25,697 nucleotides of DNA from NCBI GenBank assembly GCA_045628085.1, contig JAZQOZ010000100.1, positions 1 to 25,697 on the forward strand, written 5' to 3'. Below the pieces are notes generated by a model. The model ran no database searches. It saw only the letters and a program-made list of their open reading frames with translations, and was not told the origin of the DNA. Source of the DNA: Firm-04 sp045628085 (GTDB lineage: Bacteria; Bacillota; Clostridia; Oscillospirales; Ruminococcaceae). Positions 8,194 to 15,397 of the stretch are shown here, piece by piece. Both the position numbers and the translations under genes were made by a program. Each line of letters begins with the position of its first letter. The first letter of the stretch is position 1.

Positions 8194-8721
8194 ATGAAAC
8201 TTTTTGACTCAGTCCGTGATTTCTTCGCACCGCAGGAAGAGGATTCCTTTGAAACCGAGCCGGTGCGTGAATCAAGAGATGTCCGCGAACGCAGAGAAGT
8301 ACGTGAGTCGTTCCGGGAAACAATGCGTGAGGAGGAAGGCTCTGCCCGTGAGGTCCGTCAGCCTTCACCGCTTCGTGAAAGAACGGAACATGAATATACA
8401 CCTGCCAAGCGTGACAATAAAGTTGTCAATATTCAGGCAACGGCACAGCTTCAGGTCGTTCTCGTGAAGCCGGAGGTGTTTACCGACGCAAAACAGATCG
8501 CAGACCATCTGATCTCCAAGAAAACAGTTGTCCTGAATCTGGAAACCGCTTCTGCCGAAAATAAGCGCAGAATCATCGACTTCCTTGTCGGTGTTGCATA
8601 CGCAAACGGCGGCAGTCTCAAGCCGGTCGCAAATCTGACTTATATCATTACTCCCTATAACGTCGGCTTTATCGGCGAGGATCTCGTCAATGAGCTGGAA
8701 ACCAACGGCGTGATTATGTAA
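8194..8721 (+). CDS. sepF: Cell division protein SepF
   Basis: SepF bundles FtsZ filaments and tethers the Z ring to the membrane in Gram-positive bacteria and some archaea. The ATG at 8194 follows AAGGAG (8181-8186), and the protein begins MKLFDSVRDFF, the amphipathic membrane-binding helix; the longer upstream frame would spoil this. A charged Arg/Glu linker (about 20-75) leads to the conserved domain, with VVLVKPEVFTDA, LISKKTVVLNLE, the RRIIDFLVGVAYANGG helix and a final beta region. At 175 residues it is slightly longer than B. subtilis SepF. The next gene is divIVA 37 nt downstream. In B. subtilis ylmG and ylmH lie between these genes; here both are absent. Confidence 0.96.
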   Translation: MKLFDSVRDFFAPQEEDSFETEPVRESRDVRERREVRESFRETMREEEGSAREVRQPSPLRERTEHEYTPAKRDNKVVNIQATAQLQVVLVKPEVFTDAKQIADHLISKKTVVLNLETASAENKRRIIDFLVGVAYANGGSLKPVANLTYIITPYNVGFIGEDLVNELETNGVIM

Positions 8722-8758
8722 GCATCTCAAAGCATTTTGAGGCGGAAGGAGAAACACG

Positions 8759-9439
8759 ATGATTACTGCAAAAGATATTCAGAAAAAGAAATTTGAAAAG
8801 GTGAAATTCGGCTACAGTCCGGAGGAAGTGGATGCATTTCTCTCGCAGATCGAGAATGATCTGCGCCTGATGCAGCAGGATCTCGATGATTCCAATGAAA
8901 AGGTCCAGCTCCTTGCGGATAAGGTTCGTGAATATAAGGATTATGAGGAAGATCTGAAAAATGCGCTGCTGCTTGCGCAGAAGCAGGCGCGTCAGGTCGT
9001 TTCCGAGGCACAGGAAAAAGCGGCTGCGATCGAGGCGGAGGCGCGTGCATCCGTTGATACGGTCAAATCGCAGGCGATGATTGATTCCGAAACACAGCTG
9101 AAAAATATCAGCGCACAGCTTGAGCGCGAGAACGCTTCGCTCGTTACAACGCAGCGTCAGGTCGCAGATTTCAAGCGTACACTCTTTGAAATGTATAAGC
9201 AGCATCTTGAACTGATTTCCAGTCTGCCGGATTCGCCGGAAGAAGTGGATGAGGAGACCGAGGAGATCATTGAGATCGTTGAGGTCGAGGAAGAAACAGA
9301 GGATACCGCTGTTCCGGCAGAGACAGTACCGGCTGCGGATTCTGCTGCGAGTGCTTTTGACGATGTTGCACAGAGTACGTTCGGCAGCCGCCGTGACGAT
9401 ACCAGACGCGATGATTTGCGGAAACGTGCTGATTTTTAA
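8759..9439 (+). CDS. divIVA: DivIVA-family cell pole/septum protein
   Basis: DivIVA is a coiled-coil protein that binds curved membrane and positions division and wall-growth factors. The N-terminal domain is clear: ITAKDIQKKKFEKV and FGYSPEEVDAFLSQIENDL. A long heptad-patterned coiled coil follows to about residue 160. The C-terminal third is an acidic Glu/Val/Pro region with a final basic/acidic stretch (RRDDTRRDDLRKR). The length is 226 residues. GGAAGGAG just upstream supports the start. A strong terminator follows at once, so divIVA is probably the last gene of the transcript begun at the hfq promoter. GpsB is the main alternative, but the length and N-terminal domain favour DivIVA. Confidence 0.93.
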   Translation: MITAKDIQKKKFEKVKFGYSPEEVDAFLSQIENDLRLMQQDLDDSNEKVQLLADKVREYKDYEEDLKNALLLAQKQARQVVSEAQEKAAAIEAEARASVDTVKSQAMIDSETQLKNISAQLERENASLVTTQRQVADFKRTLFEMYKQHLELISSLPDSPEEVDEETEEIIEIVEVEEETEDTAVPAETVPAADSAASAFDDVAQSTFGSRRDDTRRDDLRKRADF

Positions 9440-9446
9440 GAAAAAC

Positions 9447-9489
9447 GGGAACTTGCAGCGGCAAAGCTGTCATGCAGGTTCCTTTTTTT
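9447..9489 (+). terminator. Rho-independent terminator after divIVA
   Basis: GGAACTTGCA (9448-9457) pairs with TGCAGGTTCC (9473-9482), with one G-U pair, and is followed directly by seven T residues. Confidence 0.9.
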
Positions 9490-9523
9490 ATCCGTTTCAG
9501 AAAGGAGCAGCAGATTCCTGAAT

Positions 9524-10189
9524 ATGACAATCATTCTTGTGTGCGCGGTCATCGCAGTTCTGACCGCTGCCGACCAGCTGATCAAGATCTGGGCGATCGC
9601 CAATTTGCAGGGACAGCCTGAAATACCGTTTTTGCAGATCGGCAGCTTTGACTGGATGCATCTGCGCTATCTGGAAAATAACGGTGCGGCGTTCAGTATG
9701 CTCAGCGGAAACCGCGGATTTCTGATCGTTTTCCCGATCATAATGATCGCAGTCTGCCTGTATATTTTGAATCGTTACGGCAAAACGCGCCGCTGGCTGC
9801 AAATTGCGCTGACACTTATCGCAGCAGGCGGTCTCGGCAATCTGATCGACCGCATTTTCCGCGGCGGAAAAGTTGTGGATTATTTTGATTTTCAGCTTTG
9901 CAATTTTGCAGTGTTCAATTTTGCGGATATCTGCGTAACGATCGGTGTGGGACTGGTCGTGATCGGACTGCTGTTTATCGAAAAGGAAGAACCCGAAGCG
10001 AAGAAACTGAAAAAGGCTGAGCGCGTACCGTATGAACATACGGCTGCGGCATTGCCGGAAGCCGATACACTGCCGCTTGCAGATGAATTGCCGGAAGCGG
10101 AATCTGCACCGCTGCGTGAAACAGCTGATACGGCTGAACCGGCTGATACAGCAGACACAGCAAAGGAGATCGAAAATGCCGGCGCGTGA
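9524..10189 (+). CDS. lspA: Lipoprotein signal peptidase LspA
   Basis: LspA is the membrane aspartyl protease that removes signal peptides from prolipoproteins. Visible are an N-terminal membrane segment with AADQLIK (15-21), the family motif NNGAAF (52-57), further membrane segments near 66-82 and 93-106, the catalytic NLIDR (D109) and FNFAD (D135) motifs, and a last helix near 138-152. At 221 residues it is some 55 longer than usual: the extra C-terminal tail is charged, then rich in Ala, Glu, Asp and Thr with ADT repeats. AAAGGAG (9501-9507) is 16 nt from the ATG, so an in-frame CTG at 9518 is a possible alternative start. The gene overlaps rluD by 14 nt. Confidence 0.96.
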   Translation: MTIILVCAVIAVLTAADQLIKIWAIANLQGQPEIPFLQIGSFDWMHLRYLENNGAAFSMLSGNRGFLIVFPIIMIAVCLYILNRYGKTRRWLQIALTLIAAGGLGNLIDRIFRGGKVVDYFDFQLCNFAVFNFADICVTIGVGLVVIGLLFIEKEEPEAKKLKKAERVPYEHTAAALPEADTLPLADELPEAESAPLRETADTAEPADTADTAKEIENAGA

Positions 10190-11090
10190 GCTGCGGCTGA
10201 CCGTTCCGGCAGAGGATGCCGGCAAACGGCTTGATGCATGGCTTGCCGCACAGCCGGATGCAGGGCTGACACGCTCTGCTGTGCAGCAGCTCACTGCACA
10301 GGGAAAGGTTCTCAGAAATGCCGATCCTGCGAAGAAAAACGATAAACTGCAAAACGGTGACGAGATCTTGATACAGATTCCGGAGCCGCAGATGCTGGAT
10401 GTTCTGCCGCAGGAGATCCCGCTTGAAATTGTCTATGAGGATGCGGAATTGCTTGTGGTCAATAAGCCAAAGGGCATGGTCGTGCATCCTGCACCGGGAC
10501 ATCCGGACGGAACGCTTGTTAATGCACTGCTTTTTCACTGTGCCGGACAGCTTTCCGGTATCAACGGCGTGATTCGTCCGGGCATCGTTCACCGGATCGA
10601 CCGCGATACAAGCGGCTTGCTGATCGTCGCAAAAACTGACCGCGCACATCTCGGACTTGCGGAACAGATCGCTGTGCATTCCTTTACACGCGAATATGAG
10701 GCGGTTTGCTGCGGCAGATTCAAAGAGGATGCCGGAACGGTTCATGCACCGATCGGCAGAGACCCGCGTGACCGACAGAAAATGTGCGTCATTGCGACAA
10801 ATTCCAAAGACGCAGTCACGCATTATACCGTTCTGACACAATATGAACGCTGTGCGCATATCCGCTGCAAACTCGAAACCGGAAGAACGCATCAGATCCG
10901 TGTTCACATGAAGCATATCGGGCATCCGGTCTATGGCGATGCGGTTTACGGAAAAGCGGAAAAGGGAATAGAAGGTCAGTGCCTTCATGCGAAGAAAATC
11001 GGTTTTGTGCATCCGGTGACGGGCGCATATCTCGAATTTGATTCACCGCTGCCGGCATATTTTACGGAGATTTTGCGGAAACTCTCCTGA
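10176..11090 (+). CDS. rluD: Large-subunit rRNA pseudouridine synthase, RluD family
   Basis: Enzymes of the RluA/RluD family isomerise uridines in 23S rRNA. The 304-residue protein starts at ATG 10176, seven bases after AAAGGAG. An N-terminal S4-like RNA-binding domain (about 12-75) precedes the synthase domain, with VVNKPKGMVVHP and the catalytic HRIDRDTSG (139-147, Asp142). Further family segments are REYEAVCCGR and ETGRTHQIRVHM. The upstream open frame inside lspA has no family similarity, so it is not used. The start overlaps the lspA end by 14 nt; lspA-rluD is a conserved pair. The exact target uridines cannot be read from sequence, so RluD is the family-level assignment. Confidence 0.94.
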   Translation: MPARELRLTVPAEDAGKRLDAWLAAQPDAGLTRSAVQQLTAQGKVLRNADPAKKNDKLQNGDEILIQIPEPQMLDVLPQEIPLEIVYEDAELLVVNKPKGMVVHPAPGHPDGTLVNALLFHCAGQLSGINGVIRPGIVHRIDRDTSGLLIVAKTDRAHLGLAEQIAVHSFTREYEAVCCGRFKEDAGTVHAPIGRDPRDRQKMCVIATNSKDAVTHYTVLTQYERCAHIRCKLETGRTHQIRVHMKHIGHPVYGDAVYGKAEKGIEGQCLHAKKIGFVHPVTGAYLEFDSPLPAYFTEILRKLS

Positions 11091-11124
11091 TATGGAGCAG
11101 CCGCAGTGATCGGGGGAGAATTCC

Positions 11125-11616
11125 ATGCATTTTTTGTATTGTCCTGACTGCGGTACAAAGACTGTGCCGCGTCAGATGGGAGATGACGGCGCAGTTCCGT
11201 ATTGTGAGAACTGTCAAAAGCCGCTGTTTGATATGTTCAGTACCTGCGTGCTTTCCGTAGTGAAGAATCCGGCAGGGCAGATCGCGCTGATCCGGCAGAG
11301 CTACGGGCAGCAGGAAACCTATGTCGGCGTTGCCGGCTATATGCAGTGCGGCGAAACGGCGGAGCAGGCGGCTCTGCGTGAGATCCGTGAGGAGATCGGT
11401 GTTGAAGCGGCTGGACTGCGATTTCTGTTCAGTGCGTGGCATGAAGCAAAAGGTCAGCTGATGCTGTGTTTCTGTGCCGAAGCAGATGCGGCGGATTTCC
11501 GGCTTTCGCAGGAAGTCCGTGAAGCAAAGTGGTTTGCGCCGGAAGATGCCTGTGCGGCAGTCCGGCAGGGCAGCATCATTGAACGGGTTGTCCGTGCAGC
11601 GATCGGCGGAATCTGA
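11125..11616 (+). CDS. Zinc-ribbon NUDIX hydrolase
   Basis: This 163-residue protein combines an N-terminal zinc ribbon (C6, C9, C27, C30) with a complete NUDIX box at residues 71-93, which fits the G-x5-E-x7-REUxEExGU pattern including REIREEIGV. Such enzymes hydrolyse nucleoside diphosphates linked to another moiety. The zinc ribbon resembles that of NADH pyrophosphatase (NudC), but the protein is shorter and lacks the N-terminal NudC domain, so the substrate is uncertain. GGGGGAG just upstream supports the ATG at 11125. It follows rluD by 34 nt and is probably the last gene of that transcript. Confidence 0.88.
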   Translation: MHFLYCPDCGTKTVPRQMGDDGAVPYCENCQKPLFDMFSTCVLSVVKNPAGQIALIRQSYGQQETYVGVAGYMQCGETAEQAALREIREEIGVEAAGLRFLFSAWHEAKGQLMLCFCAEADAADFRLSQEVREAKWFAPEDACAAVRQGSIIERVVRAAIGGI

Positions 11617-11652
11617 GATTCTGTATACAAGCGGACAGTATTCGCCGCCTTT
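11604..11652 (+). terminator. Possible terminator at the end of the NUDIX gene
   Basis: CGGC-G-GAAT (11604-11612) pairs with ATTCGCCG (11640-11647), with one bulged G, followed by CCTTTTT. The loop is long (27 nt) and the left arm overlaps the last codons, so support is moderate. Confidence 0.4.
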
Positions 11653-11696
11653 TTGCTCCCATGCAGTATTTATCGCTGTTTTTTTATCCTTTCCCA

Positions 11697-11725
11697 TTGC
11701 ATTTTGCAAGATTATATGTTATAAT
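11697..11725 (+). promoter_or_regulatory. Sigma-A-type promoter for pssA-psd
   Basis: TTGCAT (11697-11702), an exact 17-bp spacer and a perfect TATAAT (11720-11725), 60 nt before the pssA start. Confidence 0.85.
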
Positions 11726-11785
11726 ATACGTATTGACGAATGATTTTTGCGCAAACGCGCTTTTACACAAAGGAATGAGAACAAC

Positions 11786-12421
11786 ATGATCGGTTTTTAC
11801 AGCTATACCGTGATCCTGACATATATCGGTTTTGTCTGCGGTTCGGTAGGCTTATATTTTGCTGCGAACGGCAGTACCAATACGGCGATCATCATGCTGA
11901 TGCTTGCCGGATTCTGCGATATGTTTGACGGCAAAGTTGCCAAAACAAAAAAAGATCGTACACCGGAGGAATGCCGCTTCGGTATCCAGATCGACTCACT
12001 TTCGGATGTTGTCTGCTTCGGACTTCTGCCGCCGATGATCGCATTCAGCGCAGGGCTTCACAAGCCGATCAATATCGCAGTATTCTGCTGTTTCAGTCTG
12101 GCGGCGCTGATCCGGCTCGCATATTTTAATGTGACAGAGGAAGAACGTCAGAAAGTGACGACAGAGCGCAGAAAGGTCTATGAGGGCTTGCCCGTGACCT
12201 CTGTTGCGCTGATCATACCGGTATTGTTTGCGTTCCGGCGTGATCTGGAGGGACTCGGCAGTTCGGCATTTTCCATTACGGCAACGATCGTCTATGCGGT
12301 GATCGCCTGCCTGTTTATCACGCGCTTTACGATCAAAAAACCGAGCGTGCGTGCAATGCTGCTGTTTATTCCGATCGGCGTACTGGAACTGCTGCTGCTG
12401 ATTTTCAAGCATCATCATTGA
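11786..12421 (+). CDS. pssA: CDP-diacylglycerol-serine O-phosphatidyltransferase
   Basis: PssA makes phosphatidylserine from CDP-diacylglycerol and serine at the membrane. The 211-residue protein is hydrophobic, with several membrane segments. It carries the CDP-alcohol phosphotransferase motif, here D-x2-DG-x2-AK followed by G-x3-D-x3-D (DMFDGKVAK, then GIQIDSLSD). The usual Arg after Ala is Lys, and the spacing to the Gly is 12 residues instead of 8. ATG 11786 has AAAGGA 11 nt upstream; the TTG at 11747 is too close to the promoter start point to be credible. psd follows after about 38 nt, so the pair makes phosphatidylethanolamine, and this context supports serine as substrate. Confidence 0.9.
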   Translation: MIGFYSYTVILTYIGFVCGSVGLYFAANGSTNTAIIMLMLAGFCDMFDGKVAKTKKDRTPEECRFGIQIDSLSDVVCFGLLPPMIAFSAGLHKPINIAVFCCFSLAALIRLAYFNVTEEERQKVTTERRKVYEGLPVTSVALIIPVLFAFRRDLEGLGSSAFSITATIVYAVIACLFITRFTIKKPSVRAMLLFIPIGVLELLLLIFKHHH

Positions 12422-12459
12422 TGCGGTTTATGAAATCGAAGAATAAGGAGGAATCCGTC

Positions 12460-13374
12460 ATGTCGGAACCGAAGGAAACCAAATCAAACGCAGGTGCGCA
12501 GATTTGTGACCGAGAAGGGAATCCGGTGACGGATTTCTGTGCTTCTGAGGGAAAATTGCTCGGCCTGCTTTACGGAACGGCACCGGGGCGAAAAGCGCTG
12601 AAAGTGCTGACAAAGCCGGCTGTTTCAAAAATTGCAGGATTTGCGCTGGAGCATCCGCTCTCAACTGTCGCAATTCCGCCGTTTGTCCTGAAAAAGCATA
12701 TCAAAATGAGTGATTATGCGGAGGAGAAATTCCGCAGCTTCAATGCGTTTTTCACGCGCCCTGTCAAGCCGTCTGCGCGTCCGATCGACAGGACACCGGA
12801 AGTGCTGATCAGCCCATGTGACGCAAAGCTGACGGTCGTTCCCGTGACACCGGAGATGCATTTTACGGTCAAGGGCGCAGAATACAGTCTGGCATCGTTC
12901 CTCGGCTGTAAGCGGCTGGCAGAGCGATACAGCGGCGGTCAGGTTCTGATCTTCCGGCTGACACCGGACGACTATCACCGCTACTGCTATCCGGATGCCT
13001 GTGAGATCGGTGTGACACGGCGCATTGAAGGTGAACTGAATACGGTCAATCCGGTCGCGGCGGAGCATGATGTCAAGGTCTATCACCGCAATACGCGCAC
13101 GGTCACGATGCTGCATACGGAGAATTTCGGCGCGGTTCTGATGATCGAAGTCGGTGCGATGCTTGTCGGCAAAATTGTCAATCATCCGCACGGCAGCAAG
13201 GTCGCACGCGGCATCGAAAAGGGCTACTTTGAATTTGGCGGCTCGACTATTGTGCTTGTACTGGAAAAGGATGCGGCGGTCATTGACGCACAAATCGTTG
13301 AAAATTCCAAAAACGGTGCAGAAACGATCGTCCGGTACGGTTCGGGCATCGGCGCGGGCAGCACCCGCAGGTGA
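12460..13374 (+). CDS. psd: Phosphatidylserine decarboxylase proenzyme
   Basis: Psd converts phosphatidylserine to phosphatidylethanolamine using a self-made pyruvoyl group. The start at ATG 12460 is set by AAGGAGG at 12445-12451; upstream in-frame starts overlap the end of pssA. The 304-residue product has FNAFFTRPVKPSARPI, the conserved DDYHR (170-174, with H173), and FEFGGST. The proenzyme cleaves itself within GGST (260-263), making Ser262 the pyruvoyl residue of the small chain. Ile/Val-rich segments before this suit peripheral membrane association. The GC-rich last codons form the hairpin of repeat element R3, whose first box begins directly after the stop. Confidence 0.95.
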   Translation: MSEPKETKSNAGAQICDREGNPVTDFCASEGKLLGLLYGTAPGRKALKVLTKPAVSKIAGFALEHPLSTVAIPPFVLKKHIKMSDYAEEKFRSFNAFFTRPVKPSARPIDRTPEVLISPCDAKLTVVPVTPEMHFTVKGAEYSLASFLGCKRLAERYSGGQVLIFRLTPDDYHRYCYPDACEIGVTRRIEGELNTVNPVAAEHDVKVYHRNTRTVTMLHTENFGAVLMIEVGAMLVGKIVNHPHGSKVARGIEKGYFEFGGSTIVLVLEKDAAVIDAQIVENSKNGAETIVRYGSGIGAGSTRR

Positions 13375-13429
13375 TATCGCTTCCCGGTTGATTTGGCGTG
13401 CATGATTCAAATTTCTGAGCGTTTCAACT
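13354..13429 (+). repeat. Three-copy intergenic element, copy R3
   Basis: Hairpin GCGGG-CAGCA-CCCGC (13354-13368) inside the psd 3' end, 7-nt gap, box 1 ATCGCTTCCCGGTT (13376-13389), 22-nt spacer, box 2 TTTCTGAGCGTTTCAACT (13412-13429). Both boxes and all spacings match R1 and R2. Confidence 0.75.
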
Positions 13430-13462
13430 TTGCAGAGCCGCAGGAACGCCAAAAACGGGATT

Positions 13463-13485
13463 CCAAAGGGACAATGTCCTTTTGG
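13463..13485 (+). repeat. Hairpin, CCAAAGGGAC family copy 3
   Basis: CCAAAGGGA pairs with TCCTTTTGG, with one G-U pair, 33 nt downstream of box 2 of R3. The preceding bases (GGAACGCC and AAA words) loosely resemble those before copy 1 at 1954-1970. Confidence 0.6.
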
Positions 13486-13489
13486 TCAG

Positions 13490-13746
13490 GGCAAGGGCGG
13501 AATACCCTTTGACTTCCAGCACGGGAAGATAGGGGCTTGGGGAAAGTTCCCCCGCATTTTGGGCAGCATTTCCCCATTTATAATCATTCGTTCTTCTATT
13601 GTAAGGAGAATATGGCTGCGAAAAGACTTTATCGACAAGCTGTAGTATCGCGAAGCGATACATTATATTATTTCTTAATATCAGGACATTGAAAACCACC
13701 CCAAAAGTTCTATGTCCCAATATTATAAATTCTATTATAAAATAAG
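13490..13746. other. Intergenic remainder between psd and metY
   Basis: This stretch has no recognisable gene. It contains a GGGGAA-AG-TTCCCC palindrome near 13540-13553, an isolated TATAAT (13579-13584) without a good -35, a perfect 7-bp stem GTATCGC-GAA-GCGATAC (13645-13661), and an AT-rich end. It looks like decayed repeat or mobile-element debris. Confidence 0.4.
13612..13692 (+). CDS. Possible 26-residue small protein
   Basis: ATG 13612 follows TAAGGAG with good spacing and opens a frame of 26 residues (MAAKRLYRQAVVSRSD, then a hydrophobic end LYYFLISGH) to TGA at 13690. The only coding evidence is the ribosome site; it spans the 13645-13661 hairpin, which may be the real feature. Treat as speculative. 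Confidence 0.18.
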   Translation: MAAKRLYRQAVVSRSDTLYYFLISGH

Positions 13747-13788
13747 GAACCGCAGGATCGGCTTGTGACCTGATTCTGCGGTTCTTTT
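13747..13788. terminator. Bidirectional terminator between psd region and metY
   Basis: GAACCGCAGGATC (13747-13759) pairs with GATTCTGCGGTTC (13772-13784), with one G-U pair. TTTT follows on the plus strand; on the minus strand CCTTATTTTAT follows. It serves metY and probably any readthrough from psd. Confidence 0.8.
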
Positions 13789-13802
13789 ATATACGATTCG
13801 GA

Positions 13803-15068
13803 TTATTTGATCGCTTCAAATGCCTGTGTGAGGTCTTCGATGATATCCTCAACATTCTCCAGACCGACAGACAGACGGATCATGCCTGCATTGATGCCGG
13901 CAGCGACAAGCTGCTCATCGGTGAGCTGACGGTGCGTTTCAGATGCCGGATGCAGAACGCAGGTGCGGATATCTGCAACGTGTACGACATTCGATGCGAG
14001 CTTCAGCGAATCCATCCAGTTCATCGCGGTAGTTCTGCCGCCCTTGATGACGAACGAGATAACGCCGCTGCATCCGTCCTTCAGATAGACCTTTGCGCGG
14101 TCATAATACGGATTGTCCTTGAGTCCCGGATAGTTGACGGATTCGACTTCCGGACGGGTGGTGAGATATTCAGCGACTTTCTGTGCATTCAGGCAGTACT
14201 GCTTCATGCGGATAGCGAGTGTTTCCAGACCGAGATTGAGGTAGAATGCGTTTGTTGCGCTCGGATAGCAGCCGAGATCGCGCATGAGCTGCATTCTGCA
14301 TTTGATGATATAAGCCATATTGCCGAACTCACGGACATAGCAGACACCGTGATAGCTCTCGTCCGGCTCGGTAAATTCCGGATATTTGCCGTTGTCCCAC
14401 GGGAATGTACCGCAGTCTACGATCACGCCGCCGCCCTGAATGGCATGACCGTCCATGTACTTCGTGGTGGAATGAATGACAACGTCTGCGCCGAATTCCT
14501 TCGGACGGCAGAGGATCGGTGTCGGGAAGGTATTGTCCACGATCAGCGGCATATCGTTATCATGGGCAAAATCTGCAAATTTTTTGATATCCAGAACGGA
14601 AAGCGCCGGATTTGCCAGCGTTTCGCCAAAGACGCAGCGCGTATTCGGCTTGATCGCCTTTTGCAGTTCCTCACGGGATGCTTCCTGATCGACAAAAATA
14701 CACTCGATGCCGAAGCGCTTGAGCGTGACGGCAAACAGATTGACCGTACCGCCGTAGATCGTGCCGGTCGAAATGAAGCTGTCACCGGCATTGCAGACAT
14801 TCAGAATGGAGAGCAGGCTTGCAGCTTGTCCGCTGGTCGTACACATCGCTGCAACGCCGCCTTCCAGAGCAGCAATTTTCTTTTCAACTGCATCGACGGT
14901 CGGATTTGCAAAGCGGGAATAGATCGGTTCGGTCGGCATATCAAAGAGAGCCGCGATATGTGCAGTAGAGTCAAACGCATAGGTCGTACTCTGCACGATC
15001 GGCACAACACGCGGATCGCCGTTTCCGGGGGTATAGCCTGCGTGCAGGCATTGTGTTTCGATTTTCAT
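13803..15068 (-). CDS. metY: O-acetylhomoserine sulfhydrylase (MetY-type, Cys/Met metabolism PLP enzyme)
   Basis: This PLP enzyme uses O-acetylhomoserine and sulfide (or methanethiol) to make homocysteine (or methionine) in the cytoplasm. The 421-residue length and an N-terminus starting KIETQCLHAGYTP fit MetY rather than the shorter MetB/MetC. Seen are YSRFANPT near residue 50, the TSGQAA segment near 78, DNTFPTP (178-184) and the PLP lysine K203 in STTKYMDGH. The C-terminal half has the family's RLSVGLENVEDI segment. AGGAGGAG precedes the ATG at a good distance. It stands alone on the minus strand with its own promoter and terminator. Substrate specificity within the family is inferred from length and motifs. 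Confidence 0.92.
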   Translation of the reverse strand: MKIETQCLHAGYTPGNGDPRVVPIVQSTTYAFDSTAHIAALFDMPTEPIYSRFANPTVDAVEKKIAALEGGVAAMCTTSGQAASLLSILNVCNAGDSFISTGTIYGGTVNLFAVTLKRFGIECIFVDQEASREELQKAIKPNTRCVFGETLANPALSVLDIKKFADFAHDNDMPLIVDNTFPTPILCRPKEFGADVVIHSTTKYMDGHAIQGGGVIVDCGTFPWDNGKYPEFTEPDESYHGVCYVREFGNMAYIIKCRMQLMRDLGCYPSATNAFYLNLGLETLAIRMKQYCLNAQKVAEYLTTRPEVESVNYPGLKDNPYYDRAKVYLKDGCSGVISFVIKGGRTTAMNWMDSLKLASNVVHVADIRTCVLHPASETHRQLTDEQLVAAGINAGMIRLSVGLENVEDIIEDLTQAFEAIK

Positions 15069-15118
15069 GGTAGTCTCCTCCTGTATGTGCGGTGATTTCT
15101 GCCGAATCAGCAGATATC

Positions 15119-15150
15119 CCTATTATAGGCATTTTATGGAGATATGTCAA
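15119..15150 (-). promoter_or_regulatory. metY promoter with palindrome over the -10
   Basis: On the minus strand TTGACA (15150-15145), exactly 17 bp, TATAAT (15127-15122): a perfect consensus. The 11-bp palindrome CCTATAATAGG (15119-15129) covers the -10 element and could be an operator. The leader is only about 47 nt and has a small TCTGC/GCAGA hairpin, too short for a SAM riboswitch or T-box. Confidence 0.88.
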
Positions 15151-15302
15151 GAGATATTTACAATTTCAGCGGGATTCCGGAAATTCGCAGGCTTATCTCA
15201 CGGGCAGAAGGATCGGTTTTCTTGTACTTCACAGATAATGCAGATGCACATGGAAGCATATTTGTATAAAGTGCTGAAAATGCCCTGATCCGATAAAAAT
15301 GA

Positions 15303-15331
15303 TTGTCGGAAGCGGAGTTTTGTGGTAAAAT
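15303..15331 (+). promoter_or_regulatory. Probable promoter for mreB
   Basis: TTGTCG (15303-15308), 17-bp spacer, TAAAAT (15326-15331), 66 nt before the mreB start. The rest of the 15151-15397 gap shows nothing else recognisable. Confidence 0.6.
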
Positions 15332-15397
15332 AAAGGATGGAGAATCCGGCTCGTATGCCGGCAGAAAGTGAAAAAGAACAGAACAAAGGAGCAGACC

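Noticed and set aside
10032..10175. Upstream extension of rluD inside lspA
   Set aside because: No family similarity; the S4-like domain starts right after ATG 10176, which has AAAGGAG at good spacing.
11747..11785. TTG start extending pssA by 13 residues
   Set aside because: It lies about 22 nt from the promoter -10 and has no ribosome site; ATG 11786 fits better.
13424..13720. 98-codon minus-strand frame in the psd-metY gap
   Set aside because: It runs across the hairpin repeat and AT-rich debris, with no ribosome site or recognisable family.
13932..15095. Long 387-codon open frame on the plus strand opposite metY
   Set aside because: It is the antisense shadow of metY, has Cys/Arg-rich composition without any family motif, and lacks a ribosome site.
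15069..15121. SAM riboswitch or T-box before metY
   Set aside because: The promoter leaves a leader of only about 47 nt, too short, and no conserved T-box or S-box sequence is visible.
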